Position numbers and translations under genes: made by a program. This document shows, one piece after another, positions 10,875-21,460 of a stretch of DNA of 64,000 nt; the first letter of the stretch is position 1; the number at the start of each line of letters is the position of its first letter. Source of the DNA: Polytrichum commune. Lineage: Eukaryota; Streptophyta; Polytrichopsida; Polytrichales; Polytrichaceae. The notes under the pieces were generated by a model. That model was not told the origin of the DNA and ran no database searches. It saw only the letters and a list, made by a program, of their open reading frames with translations. The stretch spans positions 60,482,533 through 60,546,532 of the forward strand of contig OX485804.1 in NCBI GenBank assembly GCA_950295325.1, given 5' to 3'.

Positions 10875-13800
10875 TTATGAAATGGAGTTCCTCCATCTGC
10901 GCGGGTTGGTGCGCCGTTCTGATGGAGTTCTTTCGATCTCCTTGTGGTGGAAGATTTGTAGTTTGCCTATTTTCTTCCACCCTGATGACCATGAAGAAGA
11001 TCCTCTTGTTCTTGTGAACTTCTCTACCTGCCATGACGAAGTCACAACTAAACGTGAGCACAAAGGGAAGAAACTTGGAGTTCCGGCCATGCATCAGAAG
11101 ATTATTGGGACGATGATCGCTATTTAAAAAAAATTGTTACCGTAATAAGCTATGTCGACATGGAGATATTTCCCCGAAATTACAGGACGAGGCTCATCAA
11201 ATTGACTGTACCTGTTCTAGCATAGTCGAGTGATCTCGCTCCATCTCGCTGTACTTCATTCTCATCGTGGCAAGCTCACGTTGCAATGCTTTGATCTCCA
11301 TTTGATTTGTACATTCTTGCAGTGACAGCTGATGAGCGACAGCTGCATCCACCTGAGCTGCAGATTGAGGAGCAGCTGCTGTTGTGGCTTCTCGAGGATT
11401 AGGGACATCCTCGGTGTGGTGATGATCCTCATTTGCGGAACTACTGATGTCTGAGATGGTAGTCCTTAACTTCAATTGCTCACTGAACAGAACCTGCAGG
11501 GAGCAGATCATCGTGTTAGAAAGAATAAGAGTTTATTACAGCTGTGAGGCTTATAATTACTGAACGTCGGATGGAGGCAAAGTAGAAAGAAAAATTTGTG
11601 CGCTCCAATTACCTGGACAACAACGCGAAGTGGCAGTCGCTCGTTTTGAGCAGCATGCATGCATGCATCCAATGTGAGTCGCTGGCAGTCCAACACTCGA
11701 CACAATCTCTTCCTTTCCTGCTCTGTCAAGCTCGGATGAATCTGCAACTCAATACACATGAAACTCAGTAGGAATTTTCGCATGTAAGTGTGACTAGAAA
11801 TTTTTAAGACAACAATGCGTTATAGTTACCGATTTTTTAGAGACACTAACCTTCATGTACGTGTCGATTGCTGTGTAGAGTCCATCGTCATGCGCTCTTG
11901 AATTTTCTGGTAGAGCTTCAGCAAGTGACTGAAACTTGCAAAGTGGAAGTTTGCTGTCTCGCGCTACCTCAGTTAAATAAGCATCCAGAAGCTTGCCAAC
12001 TTTCGCCCTTGCATTTGGAGCTGCGTGAGGAGTCTTCTTGGCTGAGGTGCCGTCGAACACAGCTCTGGTTCTCCTATCCGTGGGAGTATGCTTGGGGCTT
12101 GAATTTACACCTTGGTCCTGCAGATGCTTCAAACCGTCAGGAAAAAGTATGTCCAAGGAGCTACGCACTAGCATTAGTCCTTGCATGTCGTCGCTGTTAC
12201 ACATGATCTTATTGAAGACGTTCAGCTAATGCTTTGCATTGAAATAGAAGCGATTGATTCAAGAAGCCATGGAGGAAGACATAGTAGAGAAACTTGTGTA
12301 GGTAAGTTATACTTCAAGAAAAAGCATTCTAGCATTCCACTCGCTTTGAGTCAAATCTTATTCCCACAATAGTCCTATTTAACATCACGTCTCTAGATGC
12401 GGTTGCACTTGTTCTATGCGCTGGCACTGAGGTCCCATCATCGCGGCTATGGCGGGCAAGCTCTAAAACAATTCTGGTAGAGAATTTTTTCTTGCAGAGA
12501 ATTTTTGTTCAAGCTTACCAGAACTAGGAAATGGTCCAGCAGCCGACGCACAAGATCCACATCGTAAAGGTAATCACTCGTGTGGCAAAAAGAGGGAATT
12601 AGCAAGTCGCTCAAACTGCCCTGGTCCAACTGTAAGCCGGCTTTTCTCTCCAAGTCCCCTCTACAACTGGAGCTGCAGTTCAGCATGTTAGCCGCTCGCA
12701 GCATTCGGAGGAGGAAACTGCAGGAGACTGCATCTTTCTGGTGAGGCAACAGGTTCCCAATCTCTTCGACCAGGAACCGGTTCCTGTTTTGCTCGGCGAT
12801 GTACTCGCTCAGCTTCGGAGGACTGTCCTCCCCGGTCCTCTTCGCAACAACTAACTCCGCACCATTAGCTCCATTCCTGGGAGATGACACTGGAGACATT
12901 TTCTTTGTAGGAGAGCTCGACGAGGACGCATTGCTTAGCGGTGCAACCGGGGAAGGCTTGATCACTCCTTTTAGCCATTTCTGAGCGTAATACTCCAAGG
13001 CGCCTCCTAAGAGGTCCACTTTCATGCTAGTCTTCTTGATAGCGGCCACCACCTTACCGAAGCAGAAGAAAGTGAGATGCGAGACATCTTCGTACCACCA
13101 GTCCTTTGGAGCAATCTTGACATCGAGGCCGTCCAGCGGATTCTTGAAATCTGTGGAAGTGGCCTGCACCAAATAATCGGAACTAGAGTAAAGCCACCGG
13201 ACACCTCGAGGATCGGTTACAGCCTTGTGCGCAACAGACTCGCTGAGCCGCCTCACAAGCTGGATATCCTCCGCATACGGAAGCAGAAGCTCACAGGATT
13301 GCAACACGATGATGGATTCTTGCCACGAATTTAGAATCACAAGGTTGAGGTACGCTTCCGCTTTGCTGATCACATTGCCTTCCTCGAACTCCTCCGTCAT
13401 CTCGAGGTACTCGGCTGCGCATCGGAGGGCCGCAATGTTGGTCGGCGAAAGCTCCACCACCACGCCGTAACACAACTTCGTGACGAGGAGAAACGCCTCC
13501 GCTCCTCCAGGAGCATCATCCAAATTTAAGTAAGTCTTCCCGGAGCCATTGTATCGAGCCGCTAGCTTGTACAGGAGGCCACTTCTTGATATGATTGGAA
13601 GCTGCATTCGCCGCGCCTCAAAAGATTATCGGAAAATGTCACAGAAATCTAGCAATCCTAACCCGCTCAGATCCATCATCGTTGTCCTCAAAGAATTCTA
13701 CACGAATTTTTTTTTTAAATGCAAACGCTCCGATGTGATTCATAGAATTGTTCACATATGACATTACTTTGTGAAGATGGAGTAGGAAATCTCACAAACC

Positions 13801-14410
13801 TAATCGGCTCTAAGCGGTCACAGTCCTCAAAGAATTTTAAACAAACAAAAAATAATTAAAACTTGCAAATGTCAAAAGACGATGGATACAAACGTTCGCT
13901 TGTGATATTACCTTGTGAAGATGGAATTTGACGTTGTCAACCTCCACAAGCAAATCGCTTGGGCTGTCAATGGATGCAAACCTGCACATCATACAGCAAT
14001 GTCAGCAATCAACAACGACATGGATAAGAGTTCTGAATGTGATGAATTGCTGACAGGAGTGAGTTTAACTTGTAGACTTACCAAGTTTGGCTGTCCACTT
14101 GCTCGAAGATTGTCGTCGCCCGGATGGTATCCTGGTCACAGGCGAGGCTCTTGCAGACAGGGCTTTTGGTGCGACTATTAATATTGTCGGTGCTGCTGAT
14201 GTCGGGGTCGTGATGATGATAAGTCTGCTCCTCAGAGCTCGAACTCGAGCTGAACCCCGTGGAACTCTCGGGCGACCCTGGCCGCGACAACACGGTGGTA
14301 GGACTCTTGATGACGGGCGACTGCTTCGCACTCGTGCGACGCTTCGAGATCGAGAAGCTTGGCAGCTTCTCGCGGCTCCCTGCCCGACTCGACCTTGTGG
14401 ACATCCCCAT
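10875..14410 (-). CDS. NPH3/RPT2-like (NRL) BTB-domain protein, 7 exons
   Basis: NRL proteins are plant plasma-membrane-associated adaptors, often of phototropins, that act with CUL3 in blue-light responses. Exons on the minus strand: 14410-14082, 13981-13912, 13601-12519, 12117-11851, 11741-11613, 11493-11212, 11027-10875. All introns are GT-AG and phases join, giving about 770 codons. Domains: a Ser-rich N-terminal extension (1-108); BTB from about 110, opening WFASIDSPSDLLVEVDNVKF (split across exons 1-2) and continuing to about 215; an NPH3 domain from about 300, marked by KDWWYEDVSHL and ALEYYAQKWLKG, running to about 626 (exon 5: LTEQERKRLCRVLDC); a coiled coil about 690-720 (ALQRELATMRMKYSEMERD); a basic tail with SSWSSGWKKIGKL. 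The start is the ATG at 14410; a second in-frame ATG lies two codons on, and an upstream exon cannot be excluded. The long N-terminus before BTB is the odd feature. Which NRL clade it belongs to cannot be judged by eye. Confidence 0.88.
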
Positions 14411-17400
14411 GTTGCTCCCAAGCTCGCCCAATGCAGAATTCAGGTAAGAAATCACTTCGTGAATCGTTTGTATTCAGTTCACTACTACTGTCCTGCGGCG
14501 AGCCTGCAACTAATTTGATGATAATGCGGCTTTCCCAGCTTGTGCTTTGGTAACCATTCGGATTCCTAGCCCTCACAGCTCAATTTCGGTGTACACGGAT
14601 ATGGATTCAGTGCTGCATTTGTTGGGCATTCGAATTCGCGACGCTGTCACTACCATATATCTCTCTCGTGTCGATTCTGCAACCCTTTTGGCCACACTTA
14701 CAGCTTGACATGGACTTACCACATTGACCAACCCAAACCATTGCACTGCAAATCCAGTACTGTGATCAGATCTCCTCTTCTGTCAACTCAACTGACCAGA
14801 CACTGCTACTTATTTAACCAACCACCTCACAACAGAGGTGGACCGAACTCGAACCTGATCGTCAAGGGGCTGGTTATTCTAAAATTGGGGCTGGTGCCGA
14901 AGACTGATTCGGGAGAGCTGAGGGAGTCACTTAAACAAGAGCACCTGATCTGCGGTGCACTTTATAAGTAAGGTGCGGCGGATCCCTCTCTCCCTCTATA
15001 TCTAATGATCGATATCCCAGCTTGGCCCGCAGCCGAGGGGTTCGCAGATTGCTCATAACTTCAGCTTGTGCGCAGGGTTCCGATTTGGGAGGTGGGTGGC
15101 AGGAGGGAGCCCCCATTTTTGGAGAATGCACACGAGAGACTCATCCACCAGCTCCCCTCGCCATAATGGCAGCGCCTACTTTGACCTTCCTAATAAGTCC
15201 CTCCCATTCTGGAGCTTCCGGATGGACCTAGCCCGCCCTAGGTATGGAAGAGTGTCTCCTCTCCTCACTGAAATCCTCATCTGTCCACACAACACAGTAA
15301 ACCAGCTCCTCCGACATCTTTACCTTTACTAAGTTAACCCCCAGGCTCATCAAAGCGACCTGTTCCATAACTTTATCCAAGCTCGGGGTTCTTCTAACTT
15401 CTGATGTTCTCACCTCTCATCACTATGTAGTCAGTGGAGAAGGATTCGCTGTGATGAGCCCTAGCTTTTGATGTCTGTATGACTCCTCCTTGGCTGTTGA
15501 GGAGTTTTGGAGTAGTAGAGTCCAGACAGATGAGTCGCCTTTTCATTTTCTCAATTTTCTTAGTTTTTTATGTATGTATGTATGTATGTGGATTCAAATG
15601 GTAGTTTGTTGGGTTTGGTGCCTCAGGGGTTGTCCTTGGTCTGTCTTCTCTTGTCAAGTCATGTCTCAGTTCCCTTGACGTCGCGGTGTGGTGTGATGAG
15701 CTTGAGGGGTTCTCAACTTTTGCCTCCCATTCAAGTGGGTATGTTTTATTGGTCCTTAATCCATCTTGGTATTGATATTTTAAGTATTGTATCAAAACCA
15801 AGAATATTTTTTTATGTAACAAAGATGAAAGTGGCGTTTCACTATCATAGGAAGGTATTTGTTCCATGACATTACTTGGTATACGACATCACATTCAATC
15901 ATAACTTTATCATTATTTAATAATATGATTTGGACATTTTATTCATTTTTTTAAAGATTCTTGAAGAAATACGATAGTTTAAATCTATTTTTTTTGACAA
16001 ACTATAACATATATTTAGATTAGAGATCACCACCTGGCTGGATTTCACAAATTAACAAACATCGACAATTATTTCATCGGAGGCTAAAATACACCACACA
16101 TGTACCCATGTACCCCAAGTCGTACTAAATTAGGAGGCAGACCAGGAGCAAGGCACACTAAAGACCAACGTCCAAAGAGATTCTTGGACATAATTAGTCA
16201 CACCTATGTTTCCAAGTCCAACCGGTTACATATTGACATCTTTTGGTTTTTCTTTTATGAAATTGAGATATATTCCATAGATTCCTCTTAACAACCTAAC
16301 ATATTTCATTGATCTAAGCTCCAATACTTCATAACCAACCGGAAAACACTACTTGGAGGAGGCGTCACATAAAACGCTCAACTTGTATCGACAATTAGAT
16401 TGAAAACCAGACCCCTGATGATTCATTTTTCAACAAATTTTGTTCTACGAACCCTATTTGCGTAAAGTCTTGGAATTGCCACTCATGCAGAAAACGTGTG
16501 ATGATTTTGTGACAAAGTTAGGTCAAATACAAAATGTTGGATGTTTTATTTGTGATGATTAGAGATTTGGGTGCTAATGTGGTGTTCTCTGCTTAACTTT
16601 GCATCTCCTCTACAGATTGTTGAAAGCAGGTTGATTACCTCATATGTATGACTTTGAGGTGTAAAGGGGTTGGAAATCCTTGGCCCCCAACAAGGATATT
16701 CGGAATCCATTTTCGGTTCTCCCTGTTCTTTGCTAAAGAGCAAGACATCTTTAGATGCACCCAGGCTCAAGCTTCACTGCACTTGGTCACGTGGCTTGCC
16801 ATTCCATCATTGCGGATAACTTGGGTTTGGTGCCTCCACCGTTCTCACAGAAACTCCTCTTGCAAAAAGCGGAGGAGGAAGGAGAAGGGACAAAAAGTAA
16901 AGCATTTATTTCAGTCTCTTCCCATTTTGGTGTATAGAAATCATAGACAGTATGCCGTGAGTAATGGAAGTATGGTAGACGAGCCTATTACAACTACTTC
17001 CATGAGGTTTGGCCTCTTATGATGTGCAATATGTTTAGTTCCATTTTAATCCAATCTCAGTGGTCTTACTGTGTGTCCTTTGTTAGGAAGCATTACTCTT
17101 TTTGTTATTCTTGATTCCAAACTACGACCTTTTGTCAAAGTTGCCAGTACAGAAGGCACATTGTTTTAACTATTGAAACAAAATGTCAATTAGTAATATT
17201 TGTACAAATTTGATGTCAGAAGAATCAAATCATGGTGATTGAACTTCAATTTGTGACAGATTTTTGAAGGGCATGATCCGTGAGCTGCCTCAAGTGATTA
17301 CATGATTGTGCTTAAATTGGTTAGTGTCGAGAAGGGTGTTGTCAAGTATAAACTCATTGGCTAACACCTATCCCAACCAATGAACCAACCTATTCATCGT

Positions 17401-17472
17401 TAGATATATATATATATATGTATGTATGTATGTATATTTCAAGTGCCTTGTTTTAGGAAGATCATTTGAACC
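14411..17472. other. Upstream of NPH3-like gene and gene-free DNA
   Basis: The first few hundred bases should contain the NPH3-like promoter (a TATA-like ATATAT at about 14653-14660 on the minus strand; weak). The rest is AT-rich with a (TATG)n run at about 15570-15590 and a (TA)n/(TATG)n run at about 17406-17435. The stretch 16190-16300 shares words (CCAACCGGTTACAT, TATTCCATAGATTCCTCT) with dispersed repeat family J, described at 32715-34000. No gene recognised. Confidence 0.4.
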
Positions 17473-17477
17473 ATTTT

Positions 17478-18368
17478 TGTCACACCCCTAATTAGAGTGA
17501 CCCGACCTACTGCTTGCAGAATTGGACCGTGGGGTGACGCACAAGTCCCGCAAGACAACGAGGCGACAACCACCCATGTGCAGGGTGGCTAAGCACATGG
17601 GTGACACTAAAGAAGTGCTAAGGGACCACAATAAGCTTCATGAAGGCCGAGTGCAAAGGGTTATCCCAAGAGGAGCCTCATGTTGCCTCCTAGAGGCAAC
17701 ATCATTCTTTCAATTGTCGTAAATTGTGATCTTATCCTATTGGGGTGATTGAACTACCCTTGGAAATATATATTTTTCCCCATCTTTCCACATGTGTAGA
17801 GAACGTCGCAATCGGACAAGTAATACAATCTATAGAGCCCACCAAAGTCCGTAGGGGCGTTAGCCCCAAAAATGATGATTGACCTCATTTTGGGGTGTAG
17901 ATTTTAGTTTTTTTGACGATCATGTGGAGAGTAATGGTAATGAAGTTACGGGGTGGTGTTGTTGGATAGCTTGCACTCCCGAGGCCAGTGTGGCTATCCC
18001 CGGTGGAGCCATTTGGGCTCCTTAGCTACCTACACCTATATGAGCATGTTCCAAACACCCAATTGAGAGTCATGAGGCTAGTGAGTGGTAACGGTAGCTA
18101 AGGGGGAGTTGGAGACATGTCCCTAGGACTGAGGGTCGGGTGACTCCGATCCCAACCCTAAACCCCGTTGGGCAAGGGTTCCAGTAGCAAGACATATGCC
18201 ATGCACTCCACACTTAGATTTATTGAGGGAGGTTGGACTAACTCGTGTATGGCCTTGGGTTGTGCAAAGTTAGTGGCATTGCAAATCCGTCAAGTCCCAA
18301 TTGGTGGGGCCCATCATTGTTACACAACGTTCTGCCTTCAAACTAAAGTGTGGGTCTAAATTGTGCCA
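17478..18368. mobile_element. Solo LTR candidate with 5-bp target-site duplication
   Basis: An 891-bp block starting TGTCACACCCC and ending GTGCCA, i.e. TG...CA. It is flanked on both sides by ATTTT (17473-17477 and 18369-18373), the expected 5-bp LTR-retrotransposon duplication. TGTCACACC is a common start of plant LTRs. No second copy and no internal domain is present in the window, so this would be the product of LTR-LTR recombination. The duplication is AT-only, so chance agreement is possible. A 63-codon ORF inside is not convincing. Confidence 0.55.
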
Positions 18369-18695
18369 ATTTTATACCCAGAAAATAGGTGTTTGAATAT
18401 GGTTCATATTTAAATAACACATGTCTACTTTGAGGAAGTTATTTTTCACCACTATTAAACAATTGATTGAATTTTAATTATTTATTCGTCAAGCATGTGT
18501 TAAATTCACGAATCTATAGTATACATAATTTTCACCAATGAGTATCAAGTTTCTTGTCCAAATAAATATATCAAATAAGTCTCTTCACATGCTTCACAAT
18601 TTCCCTTACGTAGTTTCTCAAGTAACGTTTGGAAATGTTATTTTATTATGCATTTTTAAAACAAAACATACTCAATGAACATGGATAACTGACAT

Positions 18696-19248
18696 CTACA
18701 CTAAATATGCATAACATTACTCAACACTTATTGTTTGTTCAATGGGCCCTTGACATATAACAGTTGGATGCTTGGAAAGTCAAGTCTCATGCTAAGTTGT
18801 TCGAGCATCCGACTATTATATTATGAGGGCCCGATGAACAAACAATCGGCATTGATAATGTTATGCGATTTTTAGTGTCATATGATACTTTATGTCACTA
18901 TGGTGATTTTTCAGACGACACTTCCTATGACGAAGTGAACAAAAATTGTCATGGACGATGGATGAGTTCATCCATTGGCCAAAACCCTACCTTCTCTCGT
19001 CCGCAAATTCTGATGAAATATTGTAATGGATGATTGATGCTTGGATGAAAAACCACTTGGTTTAGGGTTCAAGGTTCAGTGACAGTAATTGCAACACTGT
19101 AAATCTACAATCCACTTGAAAATTTACAAAGAATGACAAATAACGTGGGGTTCACATTCAGCATTGGTGACACTACACCACAGTTTACAGTTCGTATTGA
19201 GCAAGACCACTAGGAAAATGGTGATACTAAAGATCATATTTAGTGTAG
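18696..19248. mobile_element. MITE-like element, family A copy 2, with nested foldback
   Basis: Inverted ends CTACACTAAATATG / CATATTTAGTGTAG. Its right two thirds (from about 18880) match, in reverse orientation, the interior of the copy at 1482-1859. The left terminus is split after CTACACTAAATATG by a foldback of about 155 bp (about 18709-18865), whose arms share CATAACATTA, TTGTTTGTTCA, GGGCCC and GGATGCT in inverted order. The terminus resumes as ATTTTTAGTGTCATATG. This is therefore one inverted-repeat element inserted inside another. Confidence 0.6.
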
Positions 19249-20725
19249 GCGTTACCGACGAACCGGTCAAGCTTGAGAAATAACCAGTCCAAACTCAAAA
19301 CGTCGGGAAAATCACTGACCAATTTAGAAGAATTTGAAGAATATTCCTCACTTTTAAAAAGGAAAACCCAAAGATATTGTCAACATGTAGGCGGTTTATA
19401 TTGGAATGTATAGGATCTCGACCCATTATACCCAAATTCGCCCCCGACACCAAAGTTAACCCTAGCGTTTTGTTTTTTAAGGGTTACTCATCATCATCAT
19501 TGCCCCAACGGAGGCATCTCTCTCTCTCTCTCTTTTGCTACTAACCCTCCACCATTTCAAAACCAAATCCCTTCTTTCATTCTTATTGGCTCGACAAGGG
19601 AAAAGCAAAAGGGCCGCGATATAGAAAACAAAGGGGACATGGTGATCGAGCATCTAAATAAGCAAATAATGAGCAAGTCTGACATCCAACGTCCAAAGAT
19701 GCCATGGGCAGCTTACAATTTTTCTGGCACATGCCATCAAATTTGCGGGTTAAAATTGGGTCGTTCAATCATCACCAGGGACGGCCCGCTAAGGGCCGAG
19801 CCCAAATAAGCTAAGGGCGATAAAGGAGTTGCCGTTGGTGCCAACGTCCGAAAAGTTTTTGAAGTTATTAAGGTTAATTGCCTACCTTTTTAAAAGGGCA
19901 TAGGCTATTTCCCTCATGGCATAGGTTGCATCCTACAATATCAATTTTTTGTAAGTTGAAAACCTTTTGAGTTTTTAAGTTACCCGCCAATTGCCTTCAA
20001 AACTAATTTTTAGTAGGTTGAAATCCTTCATATCTTTTAATGTTGTAGGCTTTAAATTCAAAATTTGAGTACTAAGTGATATTCTTGGCAGGAATTGAAC
20101 CTGGCTAAGCCCTTCACCACGTTTGAAGGCCAAGGATTAACCAACTCTTTTTTAAAGAGTTGATTATAAGTTATGAAAGGTTGCTAAAATTCAAATGAGT
20201 TTAAGGGTGAAAGTCCTCACCATCTTCTGATTCAACCTCTACTCTTCCTGCAAGATATAGCCTAAAGATATGTACTTAGGCCAACTAATTTCCCAATTTG
20301 AAGAAGGATGAATGGCTAAAATCCTCTCTTTTAAAAAATTTGTAGGCAAAATTTCCTACATGTTTTTTATCACATAGGTTGATATCCTATGTTTTTAAAT
20401 TGTCCATAGGCTCTTTGTCCTACACTTTCAAAATTTTATAGGCGAAGTCACAAATTTTGTAGGCTGCATTTGTATTAGCCTTAGGCTCTTGCCGGACGCT
20501 GGTTGGTGGCATTGCATCAATTTGGTCGAAAAAAAGCCTTCCCATTAGGAGCCCAACAAGGGCCCACGAAGTTTTTGGGCATAGTCGGGTCAAGATCCGA
20601 GTGATTCTAAATCCAACCGGTTACATGTTGACAACATCTTCCGGGTTTTGTTGCTTTCTTCATTTGAGGAGGTATATTCTTCTATAGATTCCTCTAAAAT
20701 GACCGGTTGTTTCTCAAACTCAGTC
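19249..20725. repeat. Dispersed repeat family J (copies and fragments) with chain of short hairpins
   Basis: Two pieces. 19255-19450 is a forward fragment of family J (GAACCGGTC...GAGAAATAACC, then GTCAACATGTAG). 20725 back to about 19900 is a longer reverse copy, aligning with 32715-33600 and 33765-34000 through words such as ATGCCCAAAAACTTC and GATCTTGACCC. Within 19900-20480 short palindromes of the form TAGGY-N(5-7)-TCCTA recur roughly every 45 bp, separated by T- and A-rich linkers. Also present is a tRNA-like SINE head at 20085-20165. Non-coding. Confidence 0.5.
20085..20165 (-). mobile_element. tRNA-derived SINE-like head, family S2 copy 1
   Basis: On the minus strand a B-box-like GGTTCAATTCCTGCC follows TTGGCCTTCAAACGTGG, which resembles an A box. 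The same pair recurs on the plus strand at 33215-33275 and in both copies continues into a related tail. This suits a tRNA-derived SINE. It does not fold as a full tRNA, so it is not called a tRNA gene. Confidence 0.4.
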
Positions 20726-20823
20726 GGTTATATCATTTAGTGCTTAACCACCGGTTCTCCCCAAGCCGTAAACCCAACTAGATGGAATTACACCAATTCC
20801 ATGCGACAAATTGCTTGGAGAGA

Positions 20824-21062
20824 GGGAATGAATTATTGCATACGAGCGTACCTTTCATTCATCCAACGTAAAGTACCAAAAATAGTTTGCAACTTGGAGG
20901 ATACTATGTTGGATTGATTTGACACTGAATTGGTTTAAAGGACCCCGCATTTGTCGAGTCTAAGTGATTTGAGATGAATCGGCCATAAGCGTATAGGAGG
21001 GTCAAGTTTTTATGTTGGATGAATGAGAGGTGCTCTTGTGTACGATAATTGCTCCTCGTCCA
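20824..21062. mobile_element. MITE-like element, family H copy 1
   Basis: About 240 bp with imperfect inverted ends: left AATTATTGCATACGAGCG... CATTCATCCAAC, right GTTGGATGAATGAGAG... ACGATAATTGC. A second copy follows at 21216-21460 and single ends recur near 24970-25020, 28036-28075 and 36968-37010. Non-coding. Confidence 0.55.
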
Positions 21063-21199
21063 TTTACACATCGGGCCCACACTAAGGAAATGGAAGTAAA
21101 GGTCAAAGGTGTTCATAAGCCACTAATATCATTGTTTCCACAGACCCAAACAAGGGACTTTTAAAAGAATCGCTACCTAAAGGACCATGATTCACGTCT

Positions 21200-21460
21200 T
21201 AGAGAGAGAGAGAGAGAGAGAGAGTTATCACATATGAGCGTATGTACCATTCATTCATCCAACATACAAGCCCTGAAATAGTGTGCAGCTCGGAGGTTAC
21301 TATTTCTTAACGATTTTAAACCATGATTAGTTTTGAAGACCCTTTGTTAGGCTTATCAAAGTCATTTGAGATGAGTCGGCCACAAACCTACAAGAAGTCA
21401 AGTTTTAATGGTGTATGGACGGAAGGTGCATTTGTATGCAACAATGCCATCTCTTTGTCT
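21200..21460. mobile_element. MITE-like element, family H copy 2, beside an (AG)n run
   Basis: Begins with an (AG)n microsatellite (about 21201-21224), then ATATGAGCGTATGTACCATT and CATTCATCCAACATAC, and ends with GTGCATTTGTATGCAACAAT. It aligns along its length with copy 1, sharing CATTTGAGATGAGTCGGCCA in the middle. Two neighbouring related copies suggest a tandem duplication or a preferred insertion site. Confidence 0.5.

Noticed and set aside
10105-11127. Independent small genes at the 3' side of the NPH3-like gene
   Set aside because: Part of this is the last NPH3-like exon (10875-11027) read in other frames; the remainder has no recognisable features.
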